From: Colius striatus
Taxonomy: Eukaryota; Chordata; Aves; Coliiformes; Coliidae
Direction: 5' to 3'
Length of the DNA stretch: 64,000 nucleotides
Assembly: GCF_028858725.1 (NCBI RefSeq)
Contig: NC_084759.1
Coordinates: forward strand, 139,480,671 to 139,544,670
This document shows, piece after piece, positions 25,965-38,522 of this stretch. Each line of letters begins with the position of its first letter. The stretch's first letter is position 1. Under the pieces are notes generated by a model. It was not told the origin of the DNA, made no database searches, and saw nothing but the letters and a program-made list of their open reading frames with translations. The position numbers and the translations under genes are program-made.

Positions 25965-26665
25965 TAAAACGCGACTTCAGGCGCACTCAAAGTACACCAA
26001 CGCCACTGTTTGTTACTCGCCGGCGAGGCCCACTGCCCTGTTGCAAAACTTCATTGCCACATAAGCCGCCGCCGCCTCCGCTCACTCTCCCAGTCCCCTG
26101 TGCCCAGCCTGCAACGCACGGCGCTTTCACTTCGTGTTTCCCATGGAGGCGGACTGGACCGCACACCAGGCAGGCCCTGCCCCGGCTCCGGCCTAACGGG
26201 GAGCCTCCTGGAGCGGCCCCCGTCAACCGCCGCGGGCACCTGGCCATCCCCTGCGCTGTCTCAAGCGCGGGGCGACGGGCTCCCGCGACCACGAGGGAAA
26301 ATTCCGCCGCGCTCGCTGGAACAGCTCCAGCTCTTCGCGCTCGCGAAAGGTTTGGCGGCCGGAAGGCGGCGCGGAATAGGGGAGGGGGGAAACACATGGA
26401 CACAGTCAGCTCTCCCACTCCCCCCAGCCGCGGAAGCCGCCATCTCGCAGCGCCCACGCATCTCACCCGCGTCCCCTCTGACAGCGCGCACACCGTGCCG
26501 ACGCCCGCTGCTGCCCGCTGGCCACTGCGCTTCCGCCCGGCCCCGCCTCACCTCGCCCCGTAGGGGGCGGAGGCGGGTCCCCGACCGCGTCGCCGCTAGG
26601 TCTGGCCTTGGCTGCAGCCGCTGTCGCCGGTGTTGTAGCTGGCCGCCTGCTCGCGGTGTCTCACC
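25965..26665. promoter_or_regulatory. MGST1: CpG island, likely MGST1 promoter and exon 1 region
   Basis: About 700 bases are strikingly GC-rich and dense in CpG, in contrast to the AT-rich surroundings. The island lies about 3-3.8 kb upstream of the first MGST1 coding exon on the minus strand, where a noncoding first exon is expected. The open frames across it on both strands look like by-products of high GC and not genes. No TATA box is evident, as is usual for such promoters. A divergent transcript on the plus strand is possible but not shown. Confidence 0.8.
26552..26645 (-). other. MGST1: Candidate MGST1 noncoding exon 1
   Basis: On the minus strand a good donor, GCGAG followed by GTGAGG, ends a possible exon at 26552 inside the CpG island, and the acceptor at 22925 is in the right place to receive it. 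The transcription start is not visible, so the upper limit is arbitrary. A second strong donor, TGTCAG followed by GTAAGG, lies at 26678, just above the island. A weaker one, CGGGTGAGA, lies near 26465. The choice needs transcript data. Confidence 0.35.
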
Positions 26666-26679
26666 AGCAGACCTTACCT

Positions 26680-29600
26680 GACAGGAAAAAGTGAAAATCG
26701 GAGAGGGAAAAAAACCCCAAAACCTAAACCCAACAACAACAATAAAAAACAAGCAGAAAAAGTCTTCCTATCCGAACACCCTGGAACTTTGAGACAGGGA
26801 GACACCAAAGATTGTAATCTAGCCAGGCTTCCTTAGACACCATGTCCAGTGGTGGCACAGACTCCCAAGCAGGGTCAAAGCTCACCTGTAAAATCTCTGT
26901 ACTTTGGGCCTCTACATTGTTTTGACAGATCTGAACTTCTACCAAAGGAAAGAAAAATAAAAATGCTTGCATTGCTAAGCCCTCACTCTTCTTCCAGTCA
27001 ATATGTGTCATGTTGCTTTGCAAAGCGTAACAAAAGATAAGGATCAGCTTCAGGACTTCTACTAGTGCACTAGGATGTGATGAAAGGAGGAAACCTGGTG
27101 TCTGAACTTCCTAGTGCTTCTGCAGAGAAAGTTACACTGTTACCACAGCACTCGGCATAACCAGAGTAATGCTGTGACTAAGACACTCATGATAAAACTG
27201 AAGAAGAAAAACAGGTGCCCAGTAAAGAGTTCAGAAATAATCCTACAGATATGTACAAAATCAGAAAGTAATACAATTACTAAAGCTGTGTCATTATGGA
27301 AAAACTAGTCTAAGGTACGTACATTCAGCCTTCATTATGTTCCTTCTATGCTACATGTCATGTTAAATACTTGCGTGTGCAGACCTCAGTGACTGTTCCT
27401 ACTAATCATAAAAACACGCCAAAACTCATGTGCAAAGACTGTGGTATCAGAACTGGTTTTAAATAATGGTAGAAGTTGGATTCAACAACCTTGTTCTTGC
27501 TAAGGAGACAGCAAATAGTATTTCCACTGAAGATAACAAAAGAATTCACGTGAGCGTGGATCCATCCAAGGGAATGGATTTATTTAAAAAAAAAAAAAAC
27601 CACAAGCATTTCTGCAGCTCATAACTTACTTCAAGGCAGGAGTTGTATCCATGACTTTTTCTGCAACACCTGACACATAATGTATCCTAATCACATAGTA
27701 TAATTAGTGTTATTGAAATTAAGCTATAATTCTTTTCTATTACCACTTTTTAGTTTGTTTTGTTTGGCATTCTAATCCTTATCTGAAGCCAGTTGAAAAA
27801 GGAGGTAAACCTATTAAGTTAACAGAGTTAAACTAACCCCACATTATTATGCTCGAGAAGAAAAGCCATTAGTTGATTCATATTCAATTTTCAGAACCAG
27901 ATCTGAAAATATGAGAAAGTCAGGAGAAAGGCCATTTTCGTTAGTTGTAGATGTGGTATAAAGAGAAGTAGAAATACAGCTAGAAATTCCACAAAAGTCA
28001 CTCTTTCCTTTGGATTTCACAGTCCTGTTTTACAGAGTCTGGAAATTTAGGTTAATTTATATGATGTTAGAAAAGCCTTCTGAAATTGAGAAAGCTTATA
28101 AGTTCCCAGTCTTTGACTTTTTGAGGCCAACACCATATTATTTTTTCCTACTATCATTGAATTCCCTTACTTTTAGGGAAGATACAGAAAGAAGATACAA
28201 AGAAGAGAGGAGGACAAGAAAGGAGGGAAAAGAGGAAATGATAAAAGTGAAAAAGAGAAGAGAGAAAGGAAATTAAAAAAAAAAAAGAAAAAAATTAAAG
28301 AGGATGGGGAAAGGAGTGGCAGAAAAAAGAAAAAAGAAAATTAAAAGGAAATAGAAGAAAAGGGAAAAGAGAAAAAAATGACAAAAAATAAAGTATTTTA
28401 AAAATTAAGAAACTGACAGAAAGAGATGAAAGAAAGAGAAGAAAAAGAAGGTGAAAGAAAAAGAAAATAAACAAGAGAAGCCAGTATTTCTTGCAGACTC
28501 TAAACCACTTCAGAGTGGGGTATGGGTCTAAGTAAGGTGCAAAACTGGGGCCATAGTCAGGAAAGCAGAAATGAACTTGTCCTCAAGGTCTATTTTCTTC
28601 TCAAAAGTTCAGTGGCAGCATAAAGTGCCTGTAGAACATTTTAAAACTGCTGTGATCTAAGTGAGGTTAGATACATAACTGTGCTGATAGTTGCTCCTGA
28701 GGGACTCATTCTGACAGTCCTTACTCATGTGAATTGTCCCTTTGATGCTAATAGGATTACTCTTGTAAATCAGCGATGCCATATCAGCCCGGTGCCCAGG
28801 GTTATACCGATCATGAAGGGCTTGATCTTGCAAACTTTATTCATGTGAGCAACCCTTTTTCATCACAATTTTCTCATTGACTTGAAGAACTATCCATATA
28901 GCCAGAGACAGTAGAATTAGGACACAAATTTAGGGTCAGCATAAAAGTAGGAATATGAGAGTTTTTCATTTAACCTCCAGCAAGGAATAGATACTCCTCA
29001 AGAAGTCCAGATAAGTACAATTATTCTCTTTTGACTGCAGGGAAGGCAAGGGAGAGGCATGTATTGATCAGCCTTGTTTCATCCTCTCTCTTTCTCTGGC
29101 TCCATTTATTCACCATAATTAGAGTGGTAAGGAAGGTACCAACATTTTCACCACACCTGAAGCTTTTGCTTGCTACCCACTTGCTACTATAACTTTGTTG
29201 TTTCCTTAAATAGCTCTTCTGTAAAATTGACAAATTATGCCTCCTGCATTAAATAAAACAGTGATTCAGGGTGGAAGAAATCATGAGCACTGAGATTGAG
29301 TCCATATTTTAACATCTGAACTACTGTTCAAACGCCAAAAGGAGGGTGTTACAAAAATGTTTAATATAATGGACCAGAGTCAGTTTTTGTGCTACTCCAT
29401 TAAAACCTACTCACTTTCATTAGAAGGCACTTTCACTATATCAGATGTTGACATCTCTGTAATTTTACTGTGATTCACATGCTTTTGCTTCAGAAGACCT
29501 TAAACTGCTGATTCCTCTGGGAAACTGCTTCTAAAACAGTAAGAAAGGATCTTTCTTCGGTTAGGAATGCTTCCTACTGAGTATAGCTCAGTGAAGGCTT

Positions 29601-29924
29601 TTGTGGTGTAAGCTGCTTTTTGGTTGAGCTTCCAACTCCAAAACAGCTATGTCCATCCGTCTTTTTTATTCATGCCACTGTTTGGAGGACAACAGTTCTC
29701 AGTATTGGAATTCAGGTTTTTTTTAGAATTTTAGATGCTCACTTAATGAGAAAGAAACAATAGTATGTGATTGTAGCGACCAGTCACATTAGATAGTGAC
29801 CAACATGCAGTGAGAAAAAGGGAAACGATGCAATCTCCAGAAAGCACAAGAGTAGTAGTCATATCTGCTGATTGTCTGCACAGTTATACATCATAAATCC
29901 TTTTTTAAAAACTATCAGAGCTTA
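26680..29924. other. Intergenic sequence upstream of MGST1
   Basis: AT-rich sequence beyond the CpG island, with the purine tract at 28.2-28.5 kb. No exon is recognised. Confidence 0.6.
28178..28482 (+). repeat. Long purine-rich (A/G) tract
   Basis: About 300 bases on the plus strand are almost entirely A and G (GAAAGAAGATACAAAGAAGAG and similar throughout), with few pyrimidine interruptions. It has low complexity and is not a simple unit repeat. The open frame over its start is a composition artefact. Such tracts can form triplex structures. Confidence 0.85.
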
Positions 29925-30712
29925 TTTACTGGTCAAACTGGGAGGACTGACTGATTCACCAGAAGGCTGTGCTGCCGTTCTGTGGGATCTCAACTGACTT
30001 GAGAGTTGGATGGAGAGGAATCTCGTGAGGTTCAACAAGAGCAAGTGCAGAGTCTTGCATCTGGGGAGGAACAACCCCATGCACCAGTACAGGCTGTGGA
30101 CTGACCTGCTGGAGAGCAGCTTGGCGCAGAGAGACCTGGTTGATAATAAACTGAACATGAGCCAGCAATATGCCCTTGTGGCCAAGAAGGCCAGTTGCAT
30201 CCTGGGATGCCTCAAGAAGAGTGTAGCCAGCAGGTTGAAGGAGGTTCTGCTCCCTCTGTACTCTGCCCTTTTGAGGCCTCATGTGGAGACCTGTGTCCAG
30301 TTCTGGGCTCCCCAGGTCAAGAGGGACAGGGAACTTCTGGAGAGAGTCCAGTGCAAGGCCACCAAGATGATCAGGGGACTGGAACATCTTCCTTATGAGA
30401 AAAGGCTGTGGGAACCAGGGCTGTTTAATCTGGAGAAGAGGAGACTGAGGGGGGATTTCATTATTTACAAATAAAGAAAGAAGCTGGAACACAGGAAGTT
30501 CCATTTAAACATAAGGACAAACTATTTCACTGTGAGGGTGACAGAGTCTTGGCACAGGCTGCCCAGGGACTGTTTGTAGTCTCCTTCTCTGGAGGCTTTC
30601 AAAACCCACCTGGACATGTTTCTGTGTGACCCGATCTAGGTGGATCTGCTTTAACAGGGGAGTTGGACTAAAGGTCCCTTCCAACACCTACCATTCTATG
30701 GTTCTGTGATTT
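29925..30712 (+). mobile_element. CR1 LINE, 3' portion with ORF2 C-terminus
   Basis: A plus-strand copy of about 0.8 kb. An open frame at 30010-30474 encodes the ORF2 C-terminal region (RFNKSKCRVLHLGRNNPMH, then LPLYSALLRPHVETCVQFWAP and LFNLEKRRLRGDF). It ends with the CR1 3' UTR and AACACCTACCATTCTATGGTTCTGTGA. This is among the least decayed copies, but it is truncated upstream of the catalytic core. Confidence 0.94.
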
Positions 30713-33700
30713 AAAGAGACAATGAATAAAGTTATCTTCTAAAGCTGCTTATCATCTTCCACCAAGTAGCCCAATTGCTGCAAGACAAGTGCAAGACAGG
30801 GATCAAAAGTCATGGTGTGGACATATCATAAAGAATACTCCAACATTTAGAAAGTATCTGTAGACTGTTGCCCTACACAGCTTAATGTCACAGTTTAGGA
30901 ACAACTCAAAAAGGGATTGGCAGGCATACAGTCAAACTTTTTCAGTAGGTCTATACATAAACACATCATAGACCATTTTTTTGCCTTTGATTTGTCTTTC
31001 ACTGCATGTGAGTGCTGTAGCAATGGTCTTGCTTTTGAAAAAAGTCTGCAGCACAGAACCAGCTTTGAAGCTGACAGTAACGCATATGTGGCGTAGTGTT
31101 TAAAGTCCTGTGCTTTACTGAAGGAAAAAAAGGGCATTAAACAGCTTTTGTGATGCTATTTGATCTCTACAATTGTTTTTTATTAGGAAAGCAAGATATT
31201 GTGTATCATTAAAGGCCACGAGAGAGTCAACACCGTGATAATGCTCCCATGTGTCAATGAAACAGATTTTGCAGACATCATGGTAAGTTAGTTTTAAACT
31301 AATCCAGTAAGAAGACTTATTTATTAAGCATCATTAAATACAGCTTGTCGAACAAAATCTGATCATTTAAAATAACACTGAAGTAGTAGCAGAAGATATT
31401 CATTATGATAGGAGAGGCGTTATCAAGTTGCATTTCATGGATTGAACAAAGTGTAGAGAGAAAAATTGTTTTTAAGATATTGAGGTTTTAATCATTAATA
31501 GAAGAGTCCAGTAGGTTTTCCTTGTTATTATACTAACTGCTCTGCTCTAGAGAGGCACAAGAAAATTAGAAACCTTGAGACTAAACCAGAAGATTTCTTG
31601 CTACGGTGCCACTCCAAATGCATACAGAAGACTTAAAATCAGCCTGAGTGAGCTACTGGGAAGACAGAGATGAAAGAAAGTACCTAGCAAGAAGTTGACA
31701 AGGTGACTCTGCAGACAAGAGATTTCTGAAAGAAAACAAGGAAAATCTTTACAGATGTTGGAGATTCCTGTAGACTTACAGGTCTGATATAGCTATAGAA
31801 AAATAGGTAAAGTTATAAAGTGCTTCCAGATCATCCTGTGAGGCTTTTATACTTGTGTAGACATAGATATTTCTGTAAGACAGGGAAAGAGATAGGCCCT
31901 ATGGACTGAAGCAAGCTCATTTTTCCATGAGGGTACTAAACTGCTCTATGATAGTATGAACCTTTGGACACTGGTAACCTTAACTGAATTCCTATCACAG
32001 TTCAGTGTCAATAGGCTAAATGGTCCTGTCGCTCATTGTTAGTCATCTAAAATTGGAGTTTCTTAACACATATATGTATATATCACTGGTGAGATGTGAG
32101 CCATGTTTAGCTAATAGAGCAGCTTCTACCTGTCAGTTTGGAGATTTTTTGAGAGCTGAAGGCAGACAAGGAGAGGTGCACTCCTGCACAGGTGGTTATT
32201 TTTGAGGAGTAACTGTCTGGAAGAAAGAACTTAAGTGTTGCATTTAAGTAATGATAATGATCAGCGTGATCTGTTCTGTCAACTTGCATTTATCACTGAT
32301 CTGATGGTAGGACTGTAGGTGGGATTCTATAGATATACTAGATCAGGGAATGTGGGGAGAGGAAACACATGCCCCAGCTTTTGGGCGTCTTGTCATCCTG
32401 CAGGAAGTAAAGACTGGGGTTTCCTGCCTTCAGCAATTCAGCTGTGTCCAATTCACAGCTTGAAAGAAGTTGTGGAATGAATGTAGAGTGACTACATTCT
32501 GATATATGAGGAATGAACCCTCAAAGTGTGTGCTTTCCTGGAGTTAAATTTGTGAGAGTTATTCTTATGTAAGGGTTAAGAAGCAAACTGTGTAGTCAGT
32601 GTGAGCCAAACATGATTGCTTTAAAAAAATCAATTATCTGCAATTATAAGACCTGCTCCAACAGTACCTTTGCAGTATGCAGAGCCTTCCCAGGTAGCAC
32701 AGCTATTTTTATACCTCCCCTCCCCCATCTCTCTGTACAAAGCCAAGTTTAGAGTCAGCAAAATTACTTGGAACCAGCACATTTTATCCTCACTAGGCCA
32801 ACCAACCACAATTAAACTGTATTACCATACATTAGGCTTTAAAGGGCTTCTTTTACTGCAGTATTTAAAAGGCTGTAAGGAGAGACAGGGAAAGGAGAAG
32901 ACAAATATTGCACATGTAGTGGGTTAAAGTCCTCCTCTGATGTAAGTCCATTGACTTCAGTTGGTTAGGGATGCATACAGACAATTCAGTATTTAACAAT
33001 CAGCAGCTTTTGCTTAGTTGGGAAGAAAATGAACAATTTAAGGTCCAGAGCCTTCCCGGTGCTCTTTCTCTCTTCCTGAATCTTCCTTGGTTGCAGTAGC
33101 TCTCTGCTAACAGAAATGGCACTCTGCAGAGTTGACTGTTGGATATTTTCTGCTGTGGTGCAAGATTACCTCTCATGGTTTTATGGTGCAGCAGTAGACT
33201 TTAATAGTCACCTGAGACAATTATTCAGATACTGTATTGTGCAGTAAGATTGCTTTTGAACAGCTGCTGAAATACTTAGCAGAGACACATTTGGTAAAGC
33301 CCTGGGATGGAAAATAAAAACAAACAAACCACAGCAACAAGAGTCTACATCTTACTCTGCCTTTTGGCTTGTAAAAAAAAAAAAACAAACCAAGTTGTGT
33401 AAGTGATTTAAAAGTTAATTGAGGGACCATTTTTCATTTAGTGGTCCATAGAATACACGTTATTAATAAGCTACAAATGCATATTCAGTCACAACCCAAA
33501 CACAAATCCTCTTTGGACAGTGTTGTAACCCACTGTGTGGTGCTTTGCCAGACAATTCTCATTAAAAAGACAAGTAATAAGATAGGGATGCAATTATTCT
33601 CTCCAGTAGTGATGATGTTCTTTGGTGCAATCCCATTTACAAAGAGCATCACAAAATCGTACTTTCCTTTGGTAGAAGTGGGCAATTGTCTTTCTCATAT

Positions 33701-36700
33701 CTTCTACTTTGCCTTTCTGATGAGTACTATACCTTAACAAAAACACCATTTTTTTCACCCCCCCAAGCTGTGATAACCAATGTTTTTCTGTTACACACTG
33801 TTGCAACTAATTAATTTCACTACCACTGCAATTCTAACTCGCCCTAGTGAAAATCTTTTGGCTAATATAACACATTGTGGCTAAGTTTGATGCTGTATGT
33901 TTTTTTAAGTCTCAGTATACAAAGCGATATTCAGCTGCATGTCTATTTAGCTCAAATAAAGAGTGCTCATAAACATGTAACATTTCATGGAATCTCTCAA
34001 TAGCTATAGGGTCATCAAATCCTGCCTCCAGCTCTGAATTCAGGGGAATCTGAGAGTATAGCAGAGGGAGAGAAGTGCTCTTGCTTAGTTTGGTCTCTGA
34101 GAAGGATCTTTTTTTTCTGTAGATGTACAGTTGACTGGGGCTTAGTAGGCTCTGCTAACCCACTCCTCCACTGTATCATAACCACTTTTCTCTTAAGACA
34201 CGGTTTGAACATTTCCTAAGGATGACCCTATAGGCAAAGTCAAGCTGGGACAATGTTTTCTACCAAATATAGTGTGTGATATGTTGGAAATTTAGTGGCT
34301 GAAAGACTGCTTGTTCACTTTTTACTGATGTGTGTTTCAGTAAAGTTGCTCTTGATTTATAGTGGGATAAGCAAAAACAGAATCAGACCCTTGCTGCTCA
34401 TTTCTGTTGAAGCTGTACTGGGCCTTATGTGCACTTGTGCTCATTATATACCTCAGTATCAAGTCCCACAGCTTTGATTCATAGAGTTCTCTTTAATTTG
34501 GTACATGCAGGTTTCCAGACAAGATCACATAGCAGCAGGATAACAATCCTCAGGAGAGCGTTTCAGTTTGAGAAATTCATGAAGAGAGTGACTTTACTAC
34601 TTACTTTCAATGACACTTGTGGAATAGGAAAGAGAAGAAGTGAATGAAATGGAATTGCCAGCTTGTTTCAAAATCTGTTATACAGCAGATGACAAATTGC
34701 ATTCTCAATAACACAGTACCACTAGCTGTGCCAGTTTTTGTTGGGCTGTTGTTTTTCCTCCCGCTGTAATATGTCTTTTCACATTTTGGACAAATTTTTC
34801 TTACCTGCATGCACTCCACACAAGAGCTCCAAAATACGGCCTTGTGGCATTCTGCAGAGAAGGTGTGCACAGGCCTTGCCTGCGGTGGAGGAAACAGGAG
34901 GAACAAAGCCTCCTTCAGCCTGGTAGCAGGGAGAGGCCTTGAATACACTCCTTTCCTCCTTTCATCTCCAGCACCCTGACCAAGAGTGTTGAATTCAGAG
35001 CGGAAGAGAAGTTACCACATTGTTAGACGGAGCAGATTAAGGCCAGGTCACTTCCTCATAGAAGAAAACTAAGTTTCTTCCTGTTGCTTCTCTGAGCCAT
35101 GAAAAGTTGTGTATGCCTCCTTATATGGGAAAGATTGCAAAATGATAACCGTACCTTCTTTCAGCAGGAATAAGCCACTCACTCTCCTCTTGGCTAAGGC
35201 ATTTTACTATATATTTGGGTATATTAAAGCTGAGGGAAAAATATGTTCTTGACAGTAGCTATAATGAATCATCAATGTGTATATATGCATAAAATGACTG
35301 TAGGAGCTCTGCAGCAAACGAGGATAAGTGTTCCTAAAAGAAAAGCAATCAACTTCCCACTTTAAGGACAGCAGGATTTTTGCCCCTTTCGATTAGAGAT
35401 TGGCTTCCCAATCTGGTAGCTACACCAAGATCACTGGGAACAGAGGTCTCGATGCTTTTCACCCTATCCTAATTTCCACACAGATGCATATACAAAGGGC
35501 AGTATTGGCCTCTAATGATAGAATGAACTATGTACAAGAAAAAATATTTTTTTGTGAACCTAAGTAAAGTATTTTGATCGGATTACATGTTGAAGAGAGC
35601 TGGAGAAACATGATTGACTGTATCCTAAGAACAGAACAAATCGAAGGTACTTGATGTACGTCCTCCTCCTAGTCCATGTCCTAGTGCCCTGGCAAAAGTG
35701 TCCCAGAGTACATAGATCATGACTTAGACTTTTAGCTGTAGTGATGTAAAAAAAAGCAACAAGAAGCTACAAACTGCAAATCTGTATGTGGTGAGGGAGC
35801 GTGGAACATACAATGTGAAATGAATCAGAGACCCATATTCTTAATTAGATTGGGAGGTGTCATTTAGACAGAATTTGCCTTCCAAAAATCTTGAGTTAGA
35901 ATGCAGTCAGGTAAGGGATATATGTTAAGAGAAAGGAAATTTGTAGTAATGTTGCTTTACTACTTGTAGTGATTGCATGCCTGCTATCACAAGAATCATG
36001 TTAGAGATATGTATTTGGACACCACAATCCAACAGACACTCAGGTACTAATGCATCCTGATATCAGAGTTTATTTGCTTTGGTGGATTTTCATTCCATCA
36101 TCACTGTTTCTTTTAAAAGAGTTGTTTATTTTGTGATATATTTAATTTCAGTGCCTCGGGATTCTGCTTATGCACTCATGCTGTTAGTTTGTGGGAGTAT
36201 GCTTGAAAATGGTACTTTTAGTAACAAAAAAATATCTAGTCATATATGTGCAGATCCAAACATATACTGCTCTGTCCAAGAAACTAATTTGTTTCTTTCA
36301 TCTGATTATCTTATGGACAACAATTGTCAAAAAGTTACTCAGTAGCAGTCATATTCATTCTTTTTATGTGTTTTCTTCTTGAAAATTTATAGCCCATTTG
36401 TTCTCAGAGAAATCATCCAGGAAATGGATCTCCAACAGAAATTTTTCAAAACCTCTTTAACCCTTTTAAACAACTTTATATGCATATAGATTTTTATGTT
36501 TTGTGCTTTACTGTTCAGACTCAGTGAGGGATCATGAAGAATAATGATCTTTCTCAGCTGTGCACAGGATGGAGCACTGTATGTACAGTCACACTGAGGC
36601 CAGTAATTCATGAGATACAAATAAATTTTATTCAATAATAACAATAATGTGGTCCATATTGGCCAACTTCCATTTGTAATGCTCTGTACTGAGTAGAGAG

Positions 36701-37834
36701 TTACCTGATTAATCAAAAAATTAAATCTGAGGTGAGGCAAGCAAATTAAAATCTTCCTAAATGGGCAGATAACGCTTAGTATGTTGCTTGCCCCCTCCTT
36801 TATCCAAGGACAGGAATAGAAAACTTGTTATACCCACCTCAACAATGACCTGAATGAACTACAAGAGGCAAGAGAATAACCAGTCAATGATGACAACTCA
36901 GTTCTTGGATCCTCCCGTGAAGCCTGACAGAAATGTTGCTGTGACAGTCAAATACTGTCATTTGCTGGGAAGTGAACTAAGATCCTGAACTTGTTTCAAC
37001 AGCTAACTGAACAATTAATTGTCAGATGATGACTTTTGGCCACTGGACGTTCTGACATTATGATAGCAGAGATGAAGACTTGATACTCTACTTCTACCTT
37101 ATGGGCTTCATAAGTGTCTCTGTGTGCAGTAGCTTTCGGTCTTTCAGATTGTGATCTGAAGTCTACCAAAGTCAGTGAAAAGACCAACTACTTTAGAGCT
37201 TTTGTTCAGTAAATGTTAAATATCCTTTTCCAGAAAAATCTGTATCTGATTTCAGTGAAATTCAAGTCCATGAATCATACACAGTCCTTTTAGCTCCATG
37301 TTTTCTGGACTTTGGCAACCTGAAAACCAACAACAGTCTTACCCCAGTAGATCTGCTGTCACCTGTTACTGAGTACCACACCTAGCTGTTCACAGAGTGG
37401 TTTTTATCACAAGCATCTCTTCTAATACTTAATCCATCCTTATCCCTGGGTAGCCTTTTGAAGAGGAAGCCTCAGATGTTGCACTTACTCTAGGAGGGAA
37501 GCCAAGTTCTGTCCTCCCTTACACTGAAAGTGACTGTTCTTCCTAGCCAATGCTGCAGAATTTGCAGTATAAGTTCATAACAGTTATGTAATTAACTTGC
37601 AACACAGTTAAGTGATTATGCCTAGTTTGTGAGTGTAGGGCTTTTCCCATCCTTTCATTTTTCTCAGCCGTTAGCACTGTGCTACATGAGTGACAGTCAT
37701 GTCATTGCATTTCTAGTCCACAGCAGTCAAAGCCAATGGTCATTCAGCTGCATAAATTAACCCCTTTATCTACCCTGCATAACCTTATAACCCAAGGGAA
37801 GATTCTAGCCCCATATATTTAAATTGTGGATACA
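30713..37834. other. Divergent intergenic sequence
   Basis: Apart from the exon-like segment at 31187-31282 I see no supported gene. The open frames of up to about 110 codons here lack recognisable domains or convincing splice sites. Confidence 0.55.
31187..31282 (+). other. Orphan exon-like segment of unknown gene
   Basis: A 96-nt segment is flanked by a T-rich acceptor (TTTTTTATTAG, AG at 31185-31186) and a near-perfect donor (ATG|GTAAGTT). It is open in phase 0 for exactly 32 codons. The peptide begins ESKILCIIKGHERVN and ends NETDFADIM, which has a protein-like mix of residues. Its two CpGs are unusual for the AT-rich surroundings. I do not recognise the family. It lies on the plus strand, 4.5 kb beyond the MGST1 CpG island and 31 kb before SLC15A5. 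It could be an exon of an unknown gene, an alternative upstream exon, a relic of a lost gene, or chance. Confidence 0.35.
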
Positions 37835-38522
37835 GGTTGGGGAATGAACTGTTAGAGAGTAGTGTAGTGAAAAGGGACCTGGGGGTCCTGGTGGGCAGCA
37901 GTATGAGCATGACTCAGTAATGTGCCCTCTTGGCCAAGGCCAATGGCATCCTAGGGTGTATTAGAAGGGCTGTGGTTAGTAGATTGAGAGAGGTTCTCCT
38001 CCCCCTCTACTCTGCCCTCATGAGACCACATCTGGAATATCGTGTCCAGTTTTGAGCCCGTCAGTTCAAGAAGGTCAGGGAGCTGCTGGAGACAGTTCAG
38101 CACAGGGCCACCAAGATGACTAAAGGAGTGGAGCATCACCCTTAAGATGAAAGGCTGAGGGAGCTGGGGCTCTTTAGCTTGGAGGAGACTGAGGGGTGAT
38201 CTCATTAATGTTTACAAATATGTTAAGGGTGGGTGTCAGGAGGATGGAGCCAGGCTCTTCTAAGTGATGTCCAATGATTGGACAAGGGGTGATGGGTACA
38301 AGCTGGAACGTAAGAGGTTCCAAAGAAACATAAGGAAGGACTTCTTCACTGAGGGTGACGGAGCACTGGCACAGGCTGCCCAGATGGGATGTTGAGTCTC
38401 CGTCTCTGGGGACATTCAAAACCCACCTGGATGAGTTTCTGTGTGACCTACTCCTGCTCTGGCAGGAGGATTGGACTGGATCTTTCAAGGTCACTTCTAG
38501 CCCTTGAAATTCTGTGATTCTT
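37835..38522 (+). mobile_element. CR1 LINE, 3' portion
   Basis: A plus-strand CR1 of about 0.7 kb. It starts in the coding C-terminal region (GGACCTGGGGGTCCTGGTGG, then ATGTGCCCTCTTGGCCAAGG) and ends with the 3' UTR and a GAAATTCTGTGATTCTTT tail. Stops and indels break the reading frame. No target duplication is evident. Confidence 0.93.

Larger units (their letters stand above)
22925..26551 (-). other. MGST1: MGST1 intron 1 (probable)
   Basis: This is the span between the candidate first exon and the first coding exon. It contains a nested pair of CR1 copies at about 23.0-23.6 kb, a minus-strand CR1 at 25.48-25.95 kb and otherwise AT-rich sequence. A short exon-like open frame on the opposite strand at 24518-24623 is described separately. 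Confidence 0.55.

Noticed and set aside
25987-26752. Long open frames on both strands across the GC-rich region (up to 223 codons)
   Set aside because: They overlap in several frames on both strands, are rich in Arg, Pro, Gly and Ala, and show no domains. This is the expected effect of a CpG island, where stop codons are rare.
29922-30504. Minus-strand open frames of 97 and 182 codons
   Set aside because: They are antisense to the plus-strand CR1 ORF2 remnant.
36079-36345. Plus-strand open frame of 88 codons after an acceptor-like TTTCAG
   Set aside because: There is no good donor, the composition is AT-driven, and no family is recognisable.
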